Below are positions 46,206 to 55,716 of a stretch of DNA of 62,058 nt, one piece after another; positions within the stretch are counted from its first letter, which is position 1, and every line of letters starts with the position of its first letter. The DNA lies in NCBI GenBank assembly GCA_024697065.1, contig JAILGE010000018.1:1-62058 (forward strand). The letters are read 5' to 3'. The notes below the pieces were generated by a model that was not told the DNA's origin, ran no database searches, and worked only from the letters and a program-made list of their open reading frames with translations. The position numbers were made by a program, and so were the translations under genes. Source of the DNA: Lachnospiraceae bacterium. Lineage in GTDB: Bacteria; Bacillota; Clostridia; Lachnospirales; Lachnospiraceae.

Positions 46206-46388
46206 AGATAATACTCCTTGTCCATAACTGATGTGAAAAACAACGTTGCAGATCTGTATACATCACATCATAACAGATTCCCGGGAAAATCAATGTATAA
46301 AATTGTACACAATTCTATTTTGGAAAATCTTATTTCGAAGAGCTATATTTGATATCACCGATACGGGAAAAACAATTGAGAAAAATAT

Positions 46389-47414
46389 TCAGAACGGAGT
46401 TTCCGGAGGTGCATCGGGAATGATGTCATAGTGATCATGTATCTCTTCATTCAAGCCGGCTTTATCCGTACCCTTACCTATGGTTATACCATACAGACGT
46501 GATACAGTACCGCCATAGGAAAAGCTCCCCTTTTTATTTCCATACCATGTATCAACCGACAGGCATGAACGGGTAACAGGCTTCCATGAATCACTTCCCG
46601 CTTCCCTTACGTATATGTTTTTATACTCAAAGCTTCGGGGCTGACAGCAGGTATCGGTCTGATAATCTTCCATAAACTGACTGAGGCCGCCCCTTATGCA
46701 GGAATTATAAAGTCCCGTATCAAATACGCATAACTTTTTCCACTCACCTGCATCGATATCTTTCGCCCACTGTTCCACAAGCGTGTGTCCGCTTACGGGA
46801 TCAGTATAGCATCCCAGATACATGCGATACCATTGATCGCCCTTCCAGTCGTAGTCACCGATATAATTGCTACCCTCACCTTCTCCGCCAAAGGAATTTG
46901 TCCTTGTATTCGGATAAAGCATCTTTGCTCTGTGGCTTTTCTTCGAGCCATCCGTATCGGTATATTGAACTTCCCAGAAAGACATAATGCTCTTGCGTCC
47001 GTCCACGGTATTCTGGAAACCGGCATATGCACCGCCGCCTGTCGCATCAGGATACCATTTCCTGAAATCAGACAGATCCATCCCCCAGTTGCACAACGCC
47101 CAATAGGTTCCCACCGGATCATAGTCCGCTTTAAAGTCGATCAAAAAGCCCGTATATTTTCCGGAAAACCCGTCCAAAACAGGATCGGAGTAGATATTAT
47201 GCGCCATACGATGATCCGGATTCGTCTCTTCGGTAAGATCTGTCGGAAAGGAGATCACGTTTTTCCATGGAATATTCACATCATCAGGCTGATCCAAAAT
47301 AAAAGTTTCGCTCCCTGAAGCGGCCGGCACACTTGCCTCAGCCTGTACAGATCCGACCCCGGAAGCGATCAAAACAGATGAAACAAGAACGGCAGATAAA
47401 AGAATTTTTTTCAT
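46389..47414 (-). CDS. Secreted protein, DUF3472-like
   Basis: The start ATG at 47414 (341 residues) follows GAGG by seven nt. A signal peptide is clear: KKILLSAVLVSSVLIASGVGSVQAEA with a cleavage site near AQA/EA-type residues. The mature part has WALCNWGMDLSDF, GGGAYAGFQ, SFWEVQYTDTDG and GSNYIGDYDW, which read as a DUF3472-type beta fold seen in extracellular proteins. The role is unknown, and cell-surface carbohydrate binding is possible. It follows the EAL gene by a few nt and likely shares its transcript. Confidence 0.7.
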   Translation of the reverse strand: MKKILLSAVLVSSVLIASGVGSVQAEASVPAASGSETFILDQPDDVNIPWKNVISFPTDLTEETNPDHRMAHNIYSDPVLDGFSGKYTGFLIDFKADYDPVGTYWALCNWGMDLSDFRKWYPDATGGGAYAGFQNTVDGRKSIMSFWEVQYTDTDGSKKSHRAKMLYPNTRTNSFGGEGEGSNYIGDYDWKGDQWYRMYLGCYTDPVSGHTLVEQWAKDIDAGEWKKLCVFDTGLYNSCIRGGLSQFMEDYQTDTCCQPRSFEYKNIYVREAGSDSWKPVTRSCLSVDTWYGNKKGSFSYGGTVSRLYGITIGKGTDKAGLNEEIHDHYDIIPDAPPETPF

Positions 47415-47423
47415 AGTCACGCC

Positions 47424-49103
47424 TCAATCAGTCATAAACTTCGGATGTTTCTCGCAAAGATAGTCCGCAAGCTCACATTCTTCATCCGACATATCCTGAA
47501 CAGTATAGAGATATCCGATGGTAAACGAATCGGATGTCTTCGTCACTCTTATCTGTTTCCATTCATATCCGCCATAAACATTTCTGACGCGAAATGCCTC
47601 CTGAATAAAGATTCTTCCGTTCATTTTGATACGTTTGTCCAATGTGGAAAGATCCATGAATTTCAGATATCTCACCTTATCCTTCTCACTGATCTCCCTC
47701 TCTGCGATCTGTGTGATGGCTTCATCAAGCTTCATATCGGCGTACTCATAATTAAATGTAGCCTGTGAAAACAGGACATCCGACCTATTGGTGGGCAGAT
47801 ACATGAGAACGACAATATCGTAGGTAAGAAAAACAGACTGATTGAATCTGAGAATATCATCCGTTTTCCGTTTCTCTTTGTCAGACTCAAAAGTATATAA
47901 TGTTATAGCCATCATATATTTATCATTATGCTTTGAGATACACTTGGTCTTTATGGTGAAATAAACACCGTTCTCCACATAATCTATACGTTCAACCGAA
48001 TTATTCTCGATGGACTTGTCAAGGACCGCTTCCATCATATTATGCTGCACTTCTTTTCTATCATTAAAAGACTTCTCAACCTCCTCTACACAACTATATC
48101 CCAATTGTCTGATACGATTATAGTATTCGTCGTTATAATATACACATTTGGTCTTCCCGTCTTTATATTCAAGCAGTGCCAGTGGTGTCTTTCCCTGTAA
48201 AAGGGCAACGGAATCTTCACCGTTAACACCCTTACCGCTGATAAACATCTCCAACGGGTTAGAACTCAAGAAATTGAAATTACCTACCGCGTCCCAATAT
48301 GCAGTCTCGTCATCAGGCTCAATGGTCTTATTCTCTTTCTTTACGTGCATGATAAATTCTTCCGCAGACAGCGGCTTAAAGAAGTAGTATCCCTGTATAA
48401 GCTCACATCCGGCATCCAGCATAAAGCTGTACTGTTCCTCGGTCTCTATACCCTCGGTAAGGGTATGGATCCCCAGGACTTTAGCCATATTGATCACGGC
48501 TGTGAGCATTTGTTTTGAACGGTTTCCGAAATTCTTAAGGAAAGCTGCATCTATCTTAAGCAGATCAAAATTATAATCCTTAAGAACATTAAGTGAAGAA
48601 TAACCGCTGCCGAAATCATCCATCCAGATATGAAATCCGGAATCCTTGAATTTATCCAGGATCTCACGAAATCTTCCCTGATCATCAAGCATAACGCTCT
48701 CGGTTATCTCTACACGGATAGCCTCCACAGGAACGTCATACTCCTTTAAGATCGCCATGAATTCATCATAAAGATCCTTATATTTAAAATCTATCCTGGA
48801 AAGATTTATTGAAAACTGAGGGACAATGCACCCCTCCGCTTTGATCTTCCGATAAGTATCGCAGATACATCTGAGCATGCAAAGATCAAGCTTTTGTATC
48901 AGCTTATGCTTTTCAAGAACGGGAATAAAATCCATGGGAGAGATCATCCCAAGTTCGGGATCCTCCCATCTGGCCAACGCCTCAGAATCAGAAATGTTCC
49001 TTGTGATAGAACGAACTATAGGCTGGTAATATGCCTTGATATATCCTTTATCAATCGCTTCATCAAAATTTTTGAGTATAAAATCTTCCGATACCTTTGT
49101 CAT
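47424..49103 (-). CDS. EAL-domain c-di-GMP phosphodiesterase with C-terminal sensory region
   Basis: The protein has 559 residues from ATG 49103 (GGGGGG upstream). Residues ~10-255 are an EAL domain with a full active set: SEALARWE, SINLSRIDF, RVEITESVM, WMDDFGSGYSS, LLKIDAAF, TEGIETEEQ and QGYYFFKPL, so activity is expected. There is no GGDEF. The remaining ~300 residues appear to be one or two PAS-like domains (ALLEYKDGKTKCVYYND, MMAITLYTFESDKE). It is encoded directly before the secreted DUF3472-like gene. Confidence 0.88.
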   Translation of the reverse strand: MTKVSEDFILKNFDEAIDKGYIKAYYQPIVRSITRNISDSEALARWEDPELGMISPMDFIPVLEKHKLIQKLDLCMLRCICDTYRKIKAEGCIVPQFSINLSRIDFKYKDLYDEFMAILKEYDVPVEAIRVEITESVMLDDQGRFREILDKFKDSGFHIWMDDFGSGYSSLNVLKDYNFDLLKIDAAFLKNFGNRSKQMLTAVINMAKVLGIHTLTEGIETEEQYSFMLDAGCELIQGYYFFKPLSAEEFIMHVKKENKTIEPDDETAYWDAVGNFNFLSSNPLEMFISGKGVNGEDSVALLQGKTPLALLEYKDGKTKCVYYNDEYYNRIRQLGYSCVEEVEKSFNDRKEVQHNMMEAVLDKSIENNSVERIDYVENGVYFTIKTKCISKHNDKYMMAITLYTFESDKEKRKTDDILRFNQSVFLTYDIVVLMYLPTNRSDVLFSQATFNYEYADMKLDEAITQIAEREISEKDKVRYLKFMDLSTLDKRIKMNGRIFIQEAFRVRNVYGGYEWKQIRVTKTSDSFTIGYLYTVQDMSDEECELADYLCEKHPKFMTD

Positions 49104-49307
49104 ACAGCCCCCCACTAGCCCTTAGACACAAGACAACGTAATCAAAAATATTCAATTAAACGGATAATATAACTGATTTATATTATACCCCTAATAAGTC
49201 TTAGAGGAAAGTTGTTTTATCGGGAGCAGAAAATCCTCGATCTTTGTCGTATCAATCCTGTAATAATCCTCAGCATGGATTGTAATCTCGGTATGCCCCT
49301 TCGCGCT

Positions 49308-50729
49308 TCAAAGTCGTTCGAGCAAACAGCAGGTCTCTATCCCTCCGGTGAAGGGGAACATGTCTACCATTCCCCATCGAACTATACGATATCCCTTGGC
49401 ATTTATCATCTCCATATCCCTTGCCAGGCTGGTCGCCTTGCAGGATACGTAAACCATATGTTTTACGCCATAGTTTAATATCTTAAGCAAAGCCTTGGGC
49501 CCCACCCCGTCACGGGGCGGGTCAACCACGATACAATCCGGCGAATCAAGAGAATCCGCATATGACTCAAGAACTTTAAAAACATCTCCGGCTATAAAAT
49601 CGCAATTCTCAAGTCCGTTCAGCTTCGCATTCTCTTTGGCTGCTTCAACAGCCTCTTCGACTATCTCTACTCCCGTCACCTTTTTCGCCGCAGGCGCAAG
49701 GATCTGTGCGATGGTACCGGTTCCGCTGTACAGATCGAAGACCTTTCCACCCTTCACATCTTCGCTTATATACGAACGTACTAAGGAATACAGCACTTCG
49801 GCCCCGAGGGAATTAGTCTGGAAAAAGGAAAACGGAGTGATCTTAAACTTAAGCCCCAGTAACTCCTCCGTAAACCAGTCCTTGCCATAGAGCACATCCA
49901 TCCTGTCACAGATTATGGCATCCGCCGGAGAATCGTTGATTATATGGAGCACGCCCGTAAGCTTCCCTTTGAATTTTAATGAAAGGAGACTCTCCTTCCA
50001 ATCATTACATAAGCGCTCTATCTCATCGGAGTCAAGTCCCGCCATGGTATCTTTGCCGGATACCGTTACCAATGCCGCCATAAGCTCCCCGGTTTTTGCA
50101 GCCTTTCTCACAAGCAGATGTCTCAATACGCCGGTATGTTTCATGCGATGATAAAAATCCACACCTTTTTCGGAAAAGAATCCTGATGTATGACTGACAA
50201 GAAGACCGAAATCCTCATCGGCTATCCTGCAGTCCGATGCATCAACGATATCATGAAAGCTCCCTCTCTTATGAAGCCCCAGAACTTTGGGCCCATCCAG
50301 AAATTCATCGCCGAAGGTGTACTCCATCTTGCCTCTGTAGCCGTCACAGACAGGGCTTGATTTTATGCCGTCATAAATAACATCATCAGAGAGATAATTC
50401 TCCAAAAGCTTTTTAACCTGTGCTTCCTTTATCTCAATGGTCTTCTCATAATCAAATCCGGGATACAGGCAGCCGCCGCACTTTCCCGCATTCTTACATG
50501 CCGGATCTGTCTCAAACTCCGACTTTTCCACAACTTCCTTAAGCAGGCCTTCGGAATTCCCGTTTCTCTTCTTGGTCAGTCTGAATGCCACCTTCTGTCC
50601 CGGCAGTGCGTTCTTGACGGTAACCCTGTGACGTTCACCATCTTCATCAGTCACATAAACGCAGCCCTTATTGGGGAATCCGATGGACTCCACATATCCG
50701 GTATATACCTCTCCTTTTTTCAATGCCAT
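49308..50729 (-). CDS. 23S rRNA (uracil-5-)-methyltransferase, RumA/RlmCD type
   Basis: The protein has 473 residues from ATG 50729, preceded by GGAGG. A TRAM domain comes first (YTGYVESIGFPNKG), then cluster cysteines (CKNAGKCGGC and CDGYRGKMEY), then the methyltransferase with FFQTNSLGAEVLY, VFDLYSGTGTIAQIL, VVDPPRDGVGPK and the nucleophile Cys in YVSCKATSLARDM. It methylates U residues of 23S rRNA with SAM. A C-terminal His-free end and no fusion are seen. Confidence 0.92.
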   Translation of the reverse strand: MALKKGEVYTGYVESIGFPNKGCVYVTDEDGERHRVTVKNALPGQKVAFRLTKKRNGNSEGLLKEVVEKSEFETDPACKNAGKCGGCLYPGFDYEKTIEIKEAQVKKLLENYLSDDVIYDGIKSSPVCDGYRGKMEYTFGDEFLDGPKVLGLHKRGSFHDIVDASDCRIADEDFGLLVSHTSGFFSEKGVDFYHRMKHTGVLRHLLVRKAAKTGELMAALVTVSGKDTMAGLDSDEIERLCNDWKESLLSLKFKGKLTGVLHIINDSPADAIICDRMDVLYGKDWFTEELLGLKFKITPFSFFQTNSLGAEVLYSLVRSYISEDVKGGKVFDLYSGTGTIAQILAPAAKKVTGVEIVEEAVEAAKENAKLNGLENCDFIAGDVFKVLESYADSLDSPDCIVVDPPRDGVGPKALLKILNYGVKHMVYVSCKATSLARDMEMINAKGYRIVRWGMVDMFPFTGGIETCCLLERL

Positions 50730-50773
50730 TATTTTTCCTCCACGAAGGGAATTATATTCCCCCACAATATCAA

Positions 50774-50801
50774 GAAAAAGCGGGGGCTTATCGTCCCCGC
50801 T
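50774..50801 (-). terminator. Intrinsic terminator after the acidic-tail protein gene
   Basis: AGCGGGG (50779-50785) pairs with CCCCGCT (50795-50801); on the minus strand the T-run at 50775-50779 follows. It stands between the small membrane-protein gene (stop at 50879) and the rRNA methyltransferase gene. Confidence 0.85.
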
Positions 50802-50878
50802 CAACATTTTTACGTCAAAACAAAACCGCATGCGCAGTCAAAATTGACTATATCATCAGATTAAATAATCCAGGCTGC

Positions 50879-51163
50879 TTATTCAGCGTCCTTCTTAGAC
50901 TCATCCTCTACAAGATCATCATCATCGAAGAAGTCTTCATCGAAATCATCATCGAAGTCATCATCGAAATCATCGAGATAATCCGGTGTCATGAATTTAT
51001 AGATTGCGAATGCGATCGCAGCTGCAACGGCAACGATACCCAGAATGATAAAAATAGTCTTTACTACATTCTTTGTTGCCTTCTCCTCAACTTCTTCCTC
51101 TTTCTTTCTGTTGAGCAGATCATTTAACTTAACTGCTGCCAGAACGTCCTCAACCTTAGCCAT
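50879..51163 (-). CDS. Small membrane protein with highly acidic tail
   Basis: The protein has 94 residues: a charged N-terminal ~30 (LLNRKKEEEVEEKATKN), one membrane helix (IFIILGIVAVAAAIAFAIYKF), and a tail of repeated DDF/DDDF units with about 18 Asp/Glu in 30 residues. The tail is encoded by near-repeats of GATGATGATTTC type, so repeat-driven length variation is possible. The function is unknown. It lies between the Bat-like operon and the rRNA methyltransferase gene and has its own terminator. Confidence 0.72.
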   Translation of the reverse strand: MAKVEDVLAAVKLNDLLNRKKEEEVEEKATKNVVKTIFIILGIVAVAAAIAFAIYKFMTPDYLDDFDDDFDDDFDEDFFDDDDLVEDESKKDAE

Positions 51164-51300
51164 TTTATTTACCTGCCTTTCATTGATTGATTGTAATCCA
51201 ACGTCTTTATTTTATCATAAAAGATTTTCATTTACTATGAGATAATGAACATTTTTACCACATGGTGAATTTACGGATCCTGCTTCCCCGAGCCGGCAGA

Positions 51301-52197
51301 TTACCATGACTTGGAGTCATTTCCGCTTTCACCCTGTCCGCCTTCATCGCCGGAGCCTCCGCTTCCCTCTGACTTACCGTTCCAGTACTGATCCTCTTTA
51401 AAATCATCCTGAGCCTGTGTCTGCTCTTCCTTGGTACGGGACTGCTGCTGCTCAAGCTGATTCTTTACTTCATCTTCACGGCCGCTGTTTCCTGACGACT
51501 GGCCGGAGCCTCCACCGGAGCTGCCACCGCCGCCATCATTATTATCATCATTTCCGGAATCACCGCCTGAAGAAGGGGGTTGAAGCTTTTCCAGCATTTT
51601 CTTTAATTCTTCGATCTCTTTATCGATATCTTCATCAAGCTTCGCAGCCTCATCAAGCTCTTCCTGCGGAATGGAGAGATCGAGAGTTCCCTCCTCTCCC
51701 ACACATCCGTTGTCTGACAGATCTTTCTTTGCATTTTCCAGAACCTTTATAGCCTGGTTTATCTTGTCCACCAGAACTACAACATCAGTTTCCTTTCCGT
51801 CTTCAAAATCGTCAAACCTTTCATAGATATCATCGAAGTCTATGGTCTTGGTACGGGAAAGCGACAGGTTGACGCAGGTTCTGCCCTTCAGCCGGCCTGT
51901 AACATTATCATCCAGAACCTGTTCATACATTTCCAGCGCATTCTCATAATTTCCGTTTGCATATTCTGCGTTTGCCAGATTATAGGTTGTTATGTACTTA
52001 TCGATGAATTCGATCTTTGCAGCTTTCTCTTCTGCATCTACAGGATATTTGTCCTTCTCACTCATGAGAACAAAGAAACTGTTCAAACCGATTCTCGCAC
52101 CGCAGACCGCAAAGCATGCAAATACAGCAAGACAGACCACCAGCATCAACAGCATCAATACTATAAGGATATTATATTTTTTTCTGTTAAATTCCAT
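51301..52197 (-). CDS. TPR-containing membrane protein of Bat-like operon, low-complexity C-terminus
   Basis: The protein has 298 residues. A membrane helix at ~10-35, then a tetratricopeptide unit (ATTYNLANAEYANGNYENALEMYEQVL with TGRLKGRTCVNLSLSRT) as in BatC proteins, an acidic coiled part, and ~90 residues rich in Gly, Ser, Asn, Gln. The last gene of the moxR operon, ten nt after a VWA gene. It likely works outside the membrane with the VWA proteins, in an unknown stress or assembly role. Confidence 0.72.
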   Translation of the reverse strand: MEFNRKKYNILIVLMLLMLVVCLAVFACFAVCGARIGLNSFFVLMSEKDKYPVDAEEKAAKIEFIDKYITTYNLANAEYANGNYENALEMYEQVLDDNVTGRLKGRTCVNLSLSRTKTIDFDDIYERFDDFEDGKETDVVVLVDKINQAIKVLENAKKDLSDNGCVGEEGTLDLSIPQEELDEAAKLDEDIDKEIEELKKMLEKLQPPSSGGDSGNDDNNDGGGGSSGGGSGQSSGNSGREDEVKNQLEQQQSRTKEEQTQAQDDFKEDQYWNGKSEGSGGSGDEGGQGESGNDSKSW

Positions 52198-52206
52198 ATG
52201 ATCGCT

Positions 52207-53151
52207 TTACTCCTTAAAGAGAAGAAAAACCGCTAACAGCAATATCATGAATCCGGGTACGAACATGTAGTAAATATCATCATAGTTATCCAGATCATCT
52301 CTGTCAGTCTGGACTTCCTTTGCACTCACTATAGCCTTCTCGATCACATCCGATACATCTTTTTTATTCTTTACATGGATGCTCTCGAGTTCCAGATCCT
52401 TCGCCAGATTGTCCAAAGAATCCATATCCAGACATGTTACGGCATCACTCCATGTTGTATAGTCGAAGAGCGTATTCCCGTATTCGTCCTTCATTATGGA
52501 ACCTTCCTTTGTGCCGAATCCCAAAACCGCCCCGCCGTCTATCATGGAAGCCATATCCGAGAAATCCGTCAATTCTTCATCGACAGTTATCTCTCCGTCA
52601 CTTAAGATGAATACGATACGTTCGTGTCCCTCTTCCTTTCCCATATGACTGAGCATATATTCCATATTATCGAAAGGTGAATTAAGTGATGTTCCTCTGG
52701 CTACCCACCTGTTGGGCATATTGATTGACTTTATGGCATCATCTATAGACTGGGCATCCTGTGTGATGGGCATCCTCACTTCACTGGTGTCCCCAAAGGT
52801 AACAAGAGCAAAGGAACTGCCTTCCATCTCTGACATTATGTATTCGATGGTCTCTATGGCGCCGCTCATTCTGGTATCGTTATGATAATCCTCTGCCCAC
52901 ATACTGATCGTACCGTCCAATACAAAAAGCACATCAAGATTCGGTCTTGAATACCGGATGTCTTTATTTCTTATCATCGGACGCACGGCGATAGGTACGA
53001 CGGACAGGCAAAGCAGCGCAGACATTATGATGGTAACCGTCTTATATATCACCGTACCGTGATTTCTGACAGCTCCTATCAGTAACAATATAAAAAGTAT
53101 TACCAGCAGGACGGCAAGAACCGCAACTGGTACAACCGGTTGAAATCTCAT
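52207..53151 (-). CDS. VWA-domain membrane protein (BatB-like)
   Basis: The protein has 314 residues: two N-terminal membrane helices, a von Willebrand A domain and a C-terminal helix (MFVPGFMILLLAVFLLFKE). The metal-site motif reads LDGTIS (DxTxS) where most VWA domains have DxSxS, followed by GDTSEV and FILSDGE. Its ATG shares an A with the preceding stop (TGATG), coupling it to the first VWA gene. Confidence 0.85.
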   Translation of the reverse strand: MRFQPVVPVAVLAVLLVILFILLLIGAVRNHGTVIYKTVTIIMSALLCLSVVPIAVRPMIRNKDIRYSRPNLDVLFVLDGTISMWAEDYHNDTRMSGAIETIEYIMSEMEGSSFALVTFGDTSEVRMPITQDAQSIDDAIKSINMPNRWVARGTSLNSPFDNMEYMLSHMGKEEGHERIVFILSDGEITVDEELTDFSDMASMIDGGAVLGFGTKEGSIMKDEYGNTLFDYTTWSDAVTCLDMDSLDNLAKDLELESIHVKNKKDVSDVIEKAIVSAKEVQTDRDDLDNYDDIYYMFVPGFMILLLAVFLLFKE

Positions 53152-54314
53152 CAGGCACCCGCCCCCTTTGCTATTACGAATAATATGAGTCCCAGGATAC
53201 AGATCATTATTGCAAGATTCGGATCATCGGCCTGTCTGTTTACAGTGACCTCATCCACCTGCATCGCTTCATGAGCCTGTATCTGCTTTATCACATCTTC
53301 CGTATCAAAATCGGAACCGACAATATAGAATTCACCGCCGGTTTTTTTGATATTCTGCCTCATATCGGTACTTAAGTTATCAAAGTTCTGCCCCGGATCC
53401 AGCTCGCGAAGAGCCTCCTTGGGAGGAAAGATACCGAATACAGCCACATCTTTATCCTTACACATATCCACAGCCTCAGCCAGCTCTATGGTAGGAGGCG
53501 TATCGGCAGACTGCGCATTATCGGTGACCAGGATTATGACTCTGGTCCTTTCAGAATCTTCCAGATACGGAAAATTAAACAGACAGCTGGCAAGACCTTC
53601 TCCGATAAGTGAGCTTCCCTTTACCTCATTATCAAGCGTTACGGGTCTGTCGATAAGATCAAGTCTGTCCAGCATGTCAATGTATTCTTCATATTCTTCT
53701 TCCGTCATGGAATCGAAAAATTCATTGATCTGATCACCTGTCATATTGTTGAAGTCATTCTCATCGCGGATATGCATATATTCCTTTTGAAGGATAAAGT
53801 ATTCCCTGAGTTCTTCAAGCTTGTCTATGGCGAAGTCCATATCCGTTGTGAGGGGCATATATTCCACTGTAGAGGTATTGAATATGGAGATACCCACTCG
53901 GTCTCCCTCAAGGCCTCTTACTACGTCTTCAAGATTCTCAACAAAATCAGCATTAAGCTCATACAGCGAATATGAAACATCGAGACAAAGATAGATATCC
54001 CTTCTCTTCACACCCGCATCGATCTTCTTGTTAAAGCTGGGACGTCCCATAAGATATGCAGCACTCAAAAGACTGGCGGCAAGTCCCACAAATCCCATTA
54101 TCTTAAGCAGGATATAGAGCGCCAGTCTCCTCTTATACTGCGGAAGCTCCGAAGCTATCCACATAGCCGAATAGCCCCTGAAATGCTTCTTCTCTTTATC
54201 CTTTATGCTCCTCCTCATCCGGATTATCCGAAATACAAGGATGCTTACCGCAGCCAATATCACAACAGCCGCTGTAGCCCATGCCGATGACGGATTTCTT
54301 AAGCTTATTTCCAT
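53151..54314 (-). CDS. VWA-domain membrane protein (BatA-like)
   Basis: The protein has 387 residues: two membrane helices at ~10-30 and ~60-85, a VWA domain with canonical LDVSYSL (DxSxS) near residue 112, GDRVGISIF and ILVTDNAQS, and a C-terminal helix (LAIMICILGLILFVIAKG). A ~60-residue insert rich in Glu/Asp (DQINEFFDSMTEEEYEEY) interrupts the VWA fold. It follows the DUF4381-like gene with a 10-nt overlap. Confidence 0.87.
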   Translation of the reverse strand: MEISLRNPSSAWATAAVVILAAVSILVFRIIRMRRSIKDKEKKHFRGYSAMWIASELPQYKRRLALYILLKIMGFVGLAASLLSAAYLMGRPSFNKKIDAGVKRRDIYLCLDVSYSLYELNADFVENLEDVVRGLEGDRVGISIFNTSTVEYMPLTTDMDFAIDKLEELREYFILQKEYMHIRDENDFNNMTGDQINEFFDSMTEEEYEEYIDMLDRLDLIDRPVTLDNEVKGSSLIGEGLASCLFNFPYLEDSERTRVIILVTDNAQSADTPPTIELAEAVDMCKDKDVAVFGIFPPKEALRELDPGQNFDNLSTDMRQNIKKTGGEFYIVGSDFDTEDVIKQIQAHEAMQVDEVTVNRQADDPNLAIMICILGLILFVIAKGAGA

Positions 54315-54802
54315 GTCATCACCAGCCTTCCTGCGTCTTTGAAGAATTTCGCAGTACTGTTAACCGATAAGGGAGAAAATTCCCCACCGTATATCCCCTC
54401 TACGAATTTCGCAACTTCCGGTCTGTTCCACTGTCTTATCTCCGTAAGAGTCTGACAATCGGCATTGAGTCCCCCTGCCTTTGAAAGGAATTCTCTCACG
54501 ACCGCACTTATACCTATACATACTTCACGCGGCTTCATCCTTCCCTGCATCTGTTCGCTCTCGAGATATTTAAGCTTTGCAAAAGCAGTCTGTCGCAAAG
54601 CTTCGATAGCTTCCGGGCCCTTCTTCATTCCCACCTTTTTCTTGAGTTCCTTCATCCTGGCAACACGCATGGCATGCACCTTCAGGATGAGCCCTATAAG
54701 AATGGACAGAAAAAAGATCCCCGCAGCAAGGATGAAAAGCACTATTAAAAACCAGAACAGTCTGTCCCAAGCGGCAGGCTGTAATCCAACAGAATATTTC
54801 AT
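54305..54802 (-). CDS. DUF4381-like membrane protein
   Basis: The protein has 165 residues: a membrane helix at ~15-40 (LFWFLIVLFILAAGIFFLSILIGLIL) then a cytoplasmic helical part (REVCIGISAVVREFLSKAGG) like DUF4381 proteins found beside DUF58 and VWA genes. Its start shares an A with the DUF58 stop (TGATG). Its role is probably to bridge the ATPase system and the membrane VWA proteins; that is inference. Confidence 0.72.
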   Translation of the reverse strand: MKYSVGLQPAAWDRLFWFLIVLFILAAGIFFLSILIGLILKVHAMRVARMKELKKKVGMKKGPEAIEALRQTAFAKLKYLESEQMQGRMKPREVCIGISAVVREFLSKAGGLNADCQTLTEIRQWNRPEVAKFVEGIYGGEFSPLSVNSTAKFFKDAGRLVMTWK

Positions 54803-55704
54803 CAGTCCGCAATCTCCCCGTTCAGTACACCGGTCACTGTTTCAGGTATCTCCTTCTTATCATCAAGATAAGCATAAAATACGCCGCATCTTCTGAGCTT
54901 GTCCCGTACCTGTGCCTGATACTCCGTTTGTTTCTTCCATATCTCTGCCGACAGTCCTTTGCTCCTGCTTATAAACTCAGGGATCATCCTGTCAGTCAGA
55001 ACATCATAATAATTCCTTCTGTCAAAGCTTCCGTCCGAGATCTCAAATACATAGAACTCCCGCTCTGTAGCCGCGGTTCTCAGTATCCTCTCCGGGATCT
55101 CCAGGAGTCCCTTCATATCCGTCACCAGACAGATGGCCACACCTTTAAGCGGTGCATCCAGAATACCGTCCAGGCGCTTTTCCAGATCATATACTTCTTT
55201 ACCGAATACTTCTTCCTGAAGTTCCGACAGTCCTTCTTCCAAAAATGCAGGTCCGTTTCCGAATCTCTTGATCCTGCTTCTCCAGTCTCTTCCACAGAGT
55301 ATGGAATAATCCGCACCGCTCCTTCCCGCAAGGTAAGCCGCCGAAGCGATGGCGAGTATCCCGCATTCTCTCTTGTCTGTTCCGTCAGGCATTATGCCCC
55401 GCATGGTCTTGCCGGTATCAGCCATGAAGATTATCTGCTTGCGCTTATCGGCCACATAGTTCCTCACCATGGGGATACCTGATCTGGAAGATGCCTTCCA
55501 GTCCATATCACGCAGATTATCTCCCGGGATATACGGTCTTAAATCCTCAAATTCCATGCTCTGCCCTCTGAATACGGAAGGAAAAGCTCCGTCTGCGACA
55601 GACCCTGAACGACTGTATTGTTTAAATCGTATCCTCGAGCTCAGGCCGTTGAGCGACTCATAATCCGGCCTGATACGGGAGGTTTTATTTATCTTCTGGG
55701 CCAT
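54802..55704 (-). CDS. DUF58-domain protein
   Basis: The protein has 300 residues. FEDLRPYIPGDNLRDMDWKASSRSG is the DUF58 hallmark, with a VWA-like region (IIFMADTGKTMRG, VAICLVTDMKG). It is a standard partner of MoxR ATPases. The MoxR gene ends 12 nt before it. It lacks membrane segments, unlike many DUF58 proteins. Confidence 0.88.
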   Translation of the reverse strand: MAQKINKTSRIRPDYESLNGLSSRIRFKQYSRSGSVADGAFPSVFRGQSMEFEDLRPYIPGDNLRDMDWKASSRSGIPMVRNYVADKRKQIIFMADTGKTMRGIMPDGTDKRECGILAIASAAYLAGRSGADYSILCGRDWRSRIKRFGNGPAFLEEGLSELQEEVFGKEVYDLEKRLDGILDAPLKGVAICLVTDMKGLLEIPERILRTAATEREFYVFEISDGSFDRRNYYDVLTDRMIPEFISRSKGLSAEIWKKQTEYQAQVRDKLRRCGVFYAYLDDKKEIPETVTGVLNGEIAD

Positions 55705-55716
55705 GGTTTTACCTCA

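Noticed and set aside
46206-46388. Operator with TGTACA/TATACA half-sites before the SDR gene
   Set aside because: The dyad is weak (four matching bases on each side) and common in AT-rich DNA.
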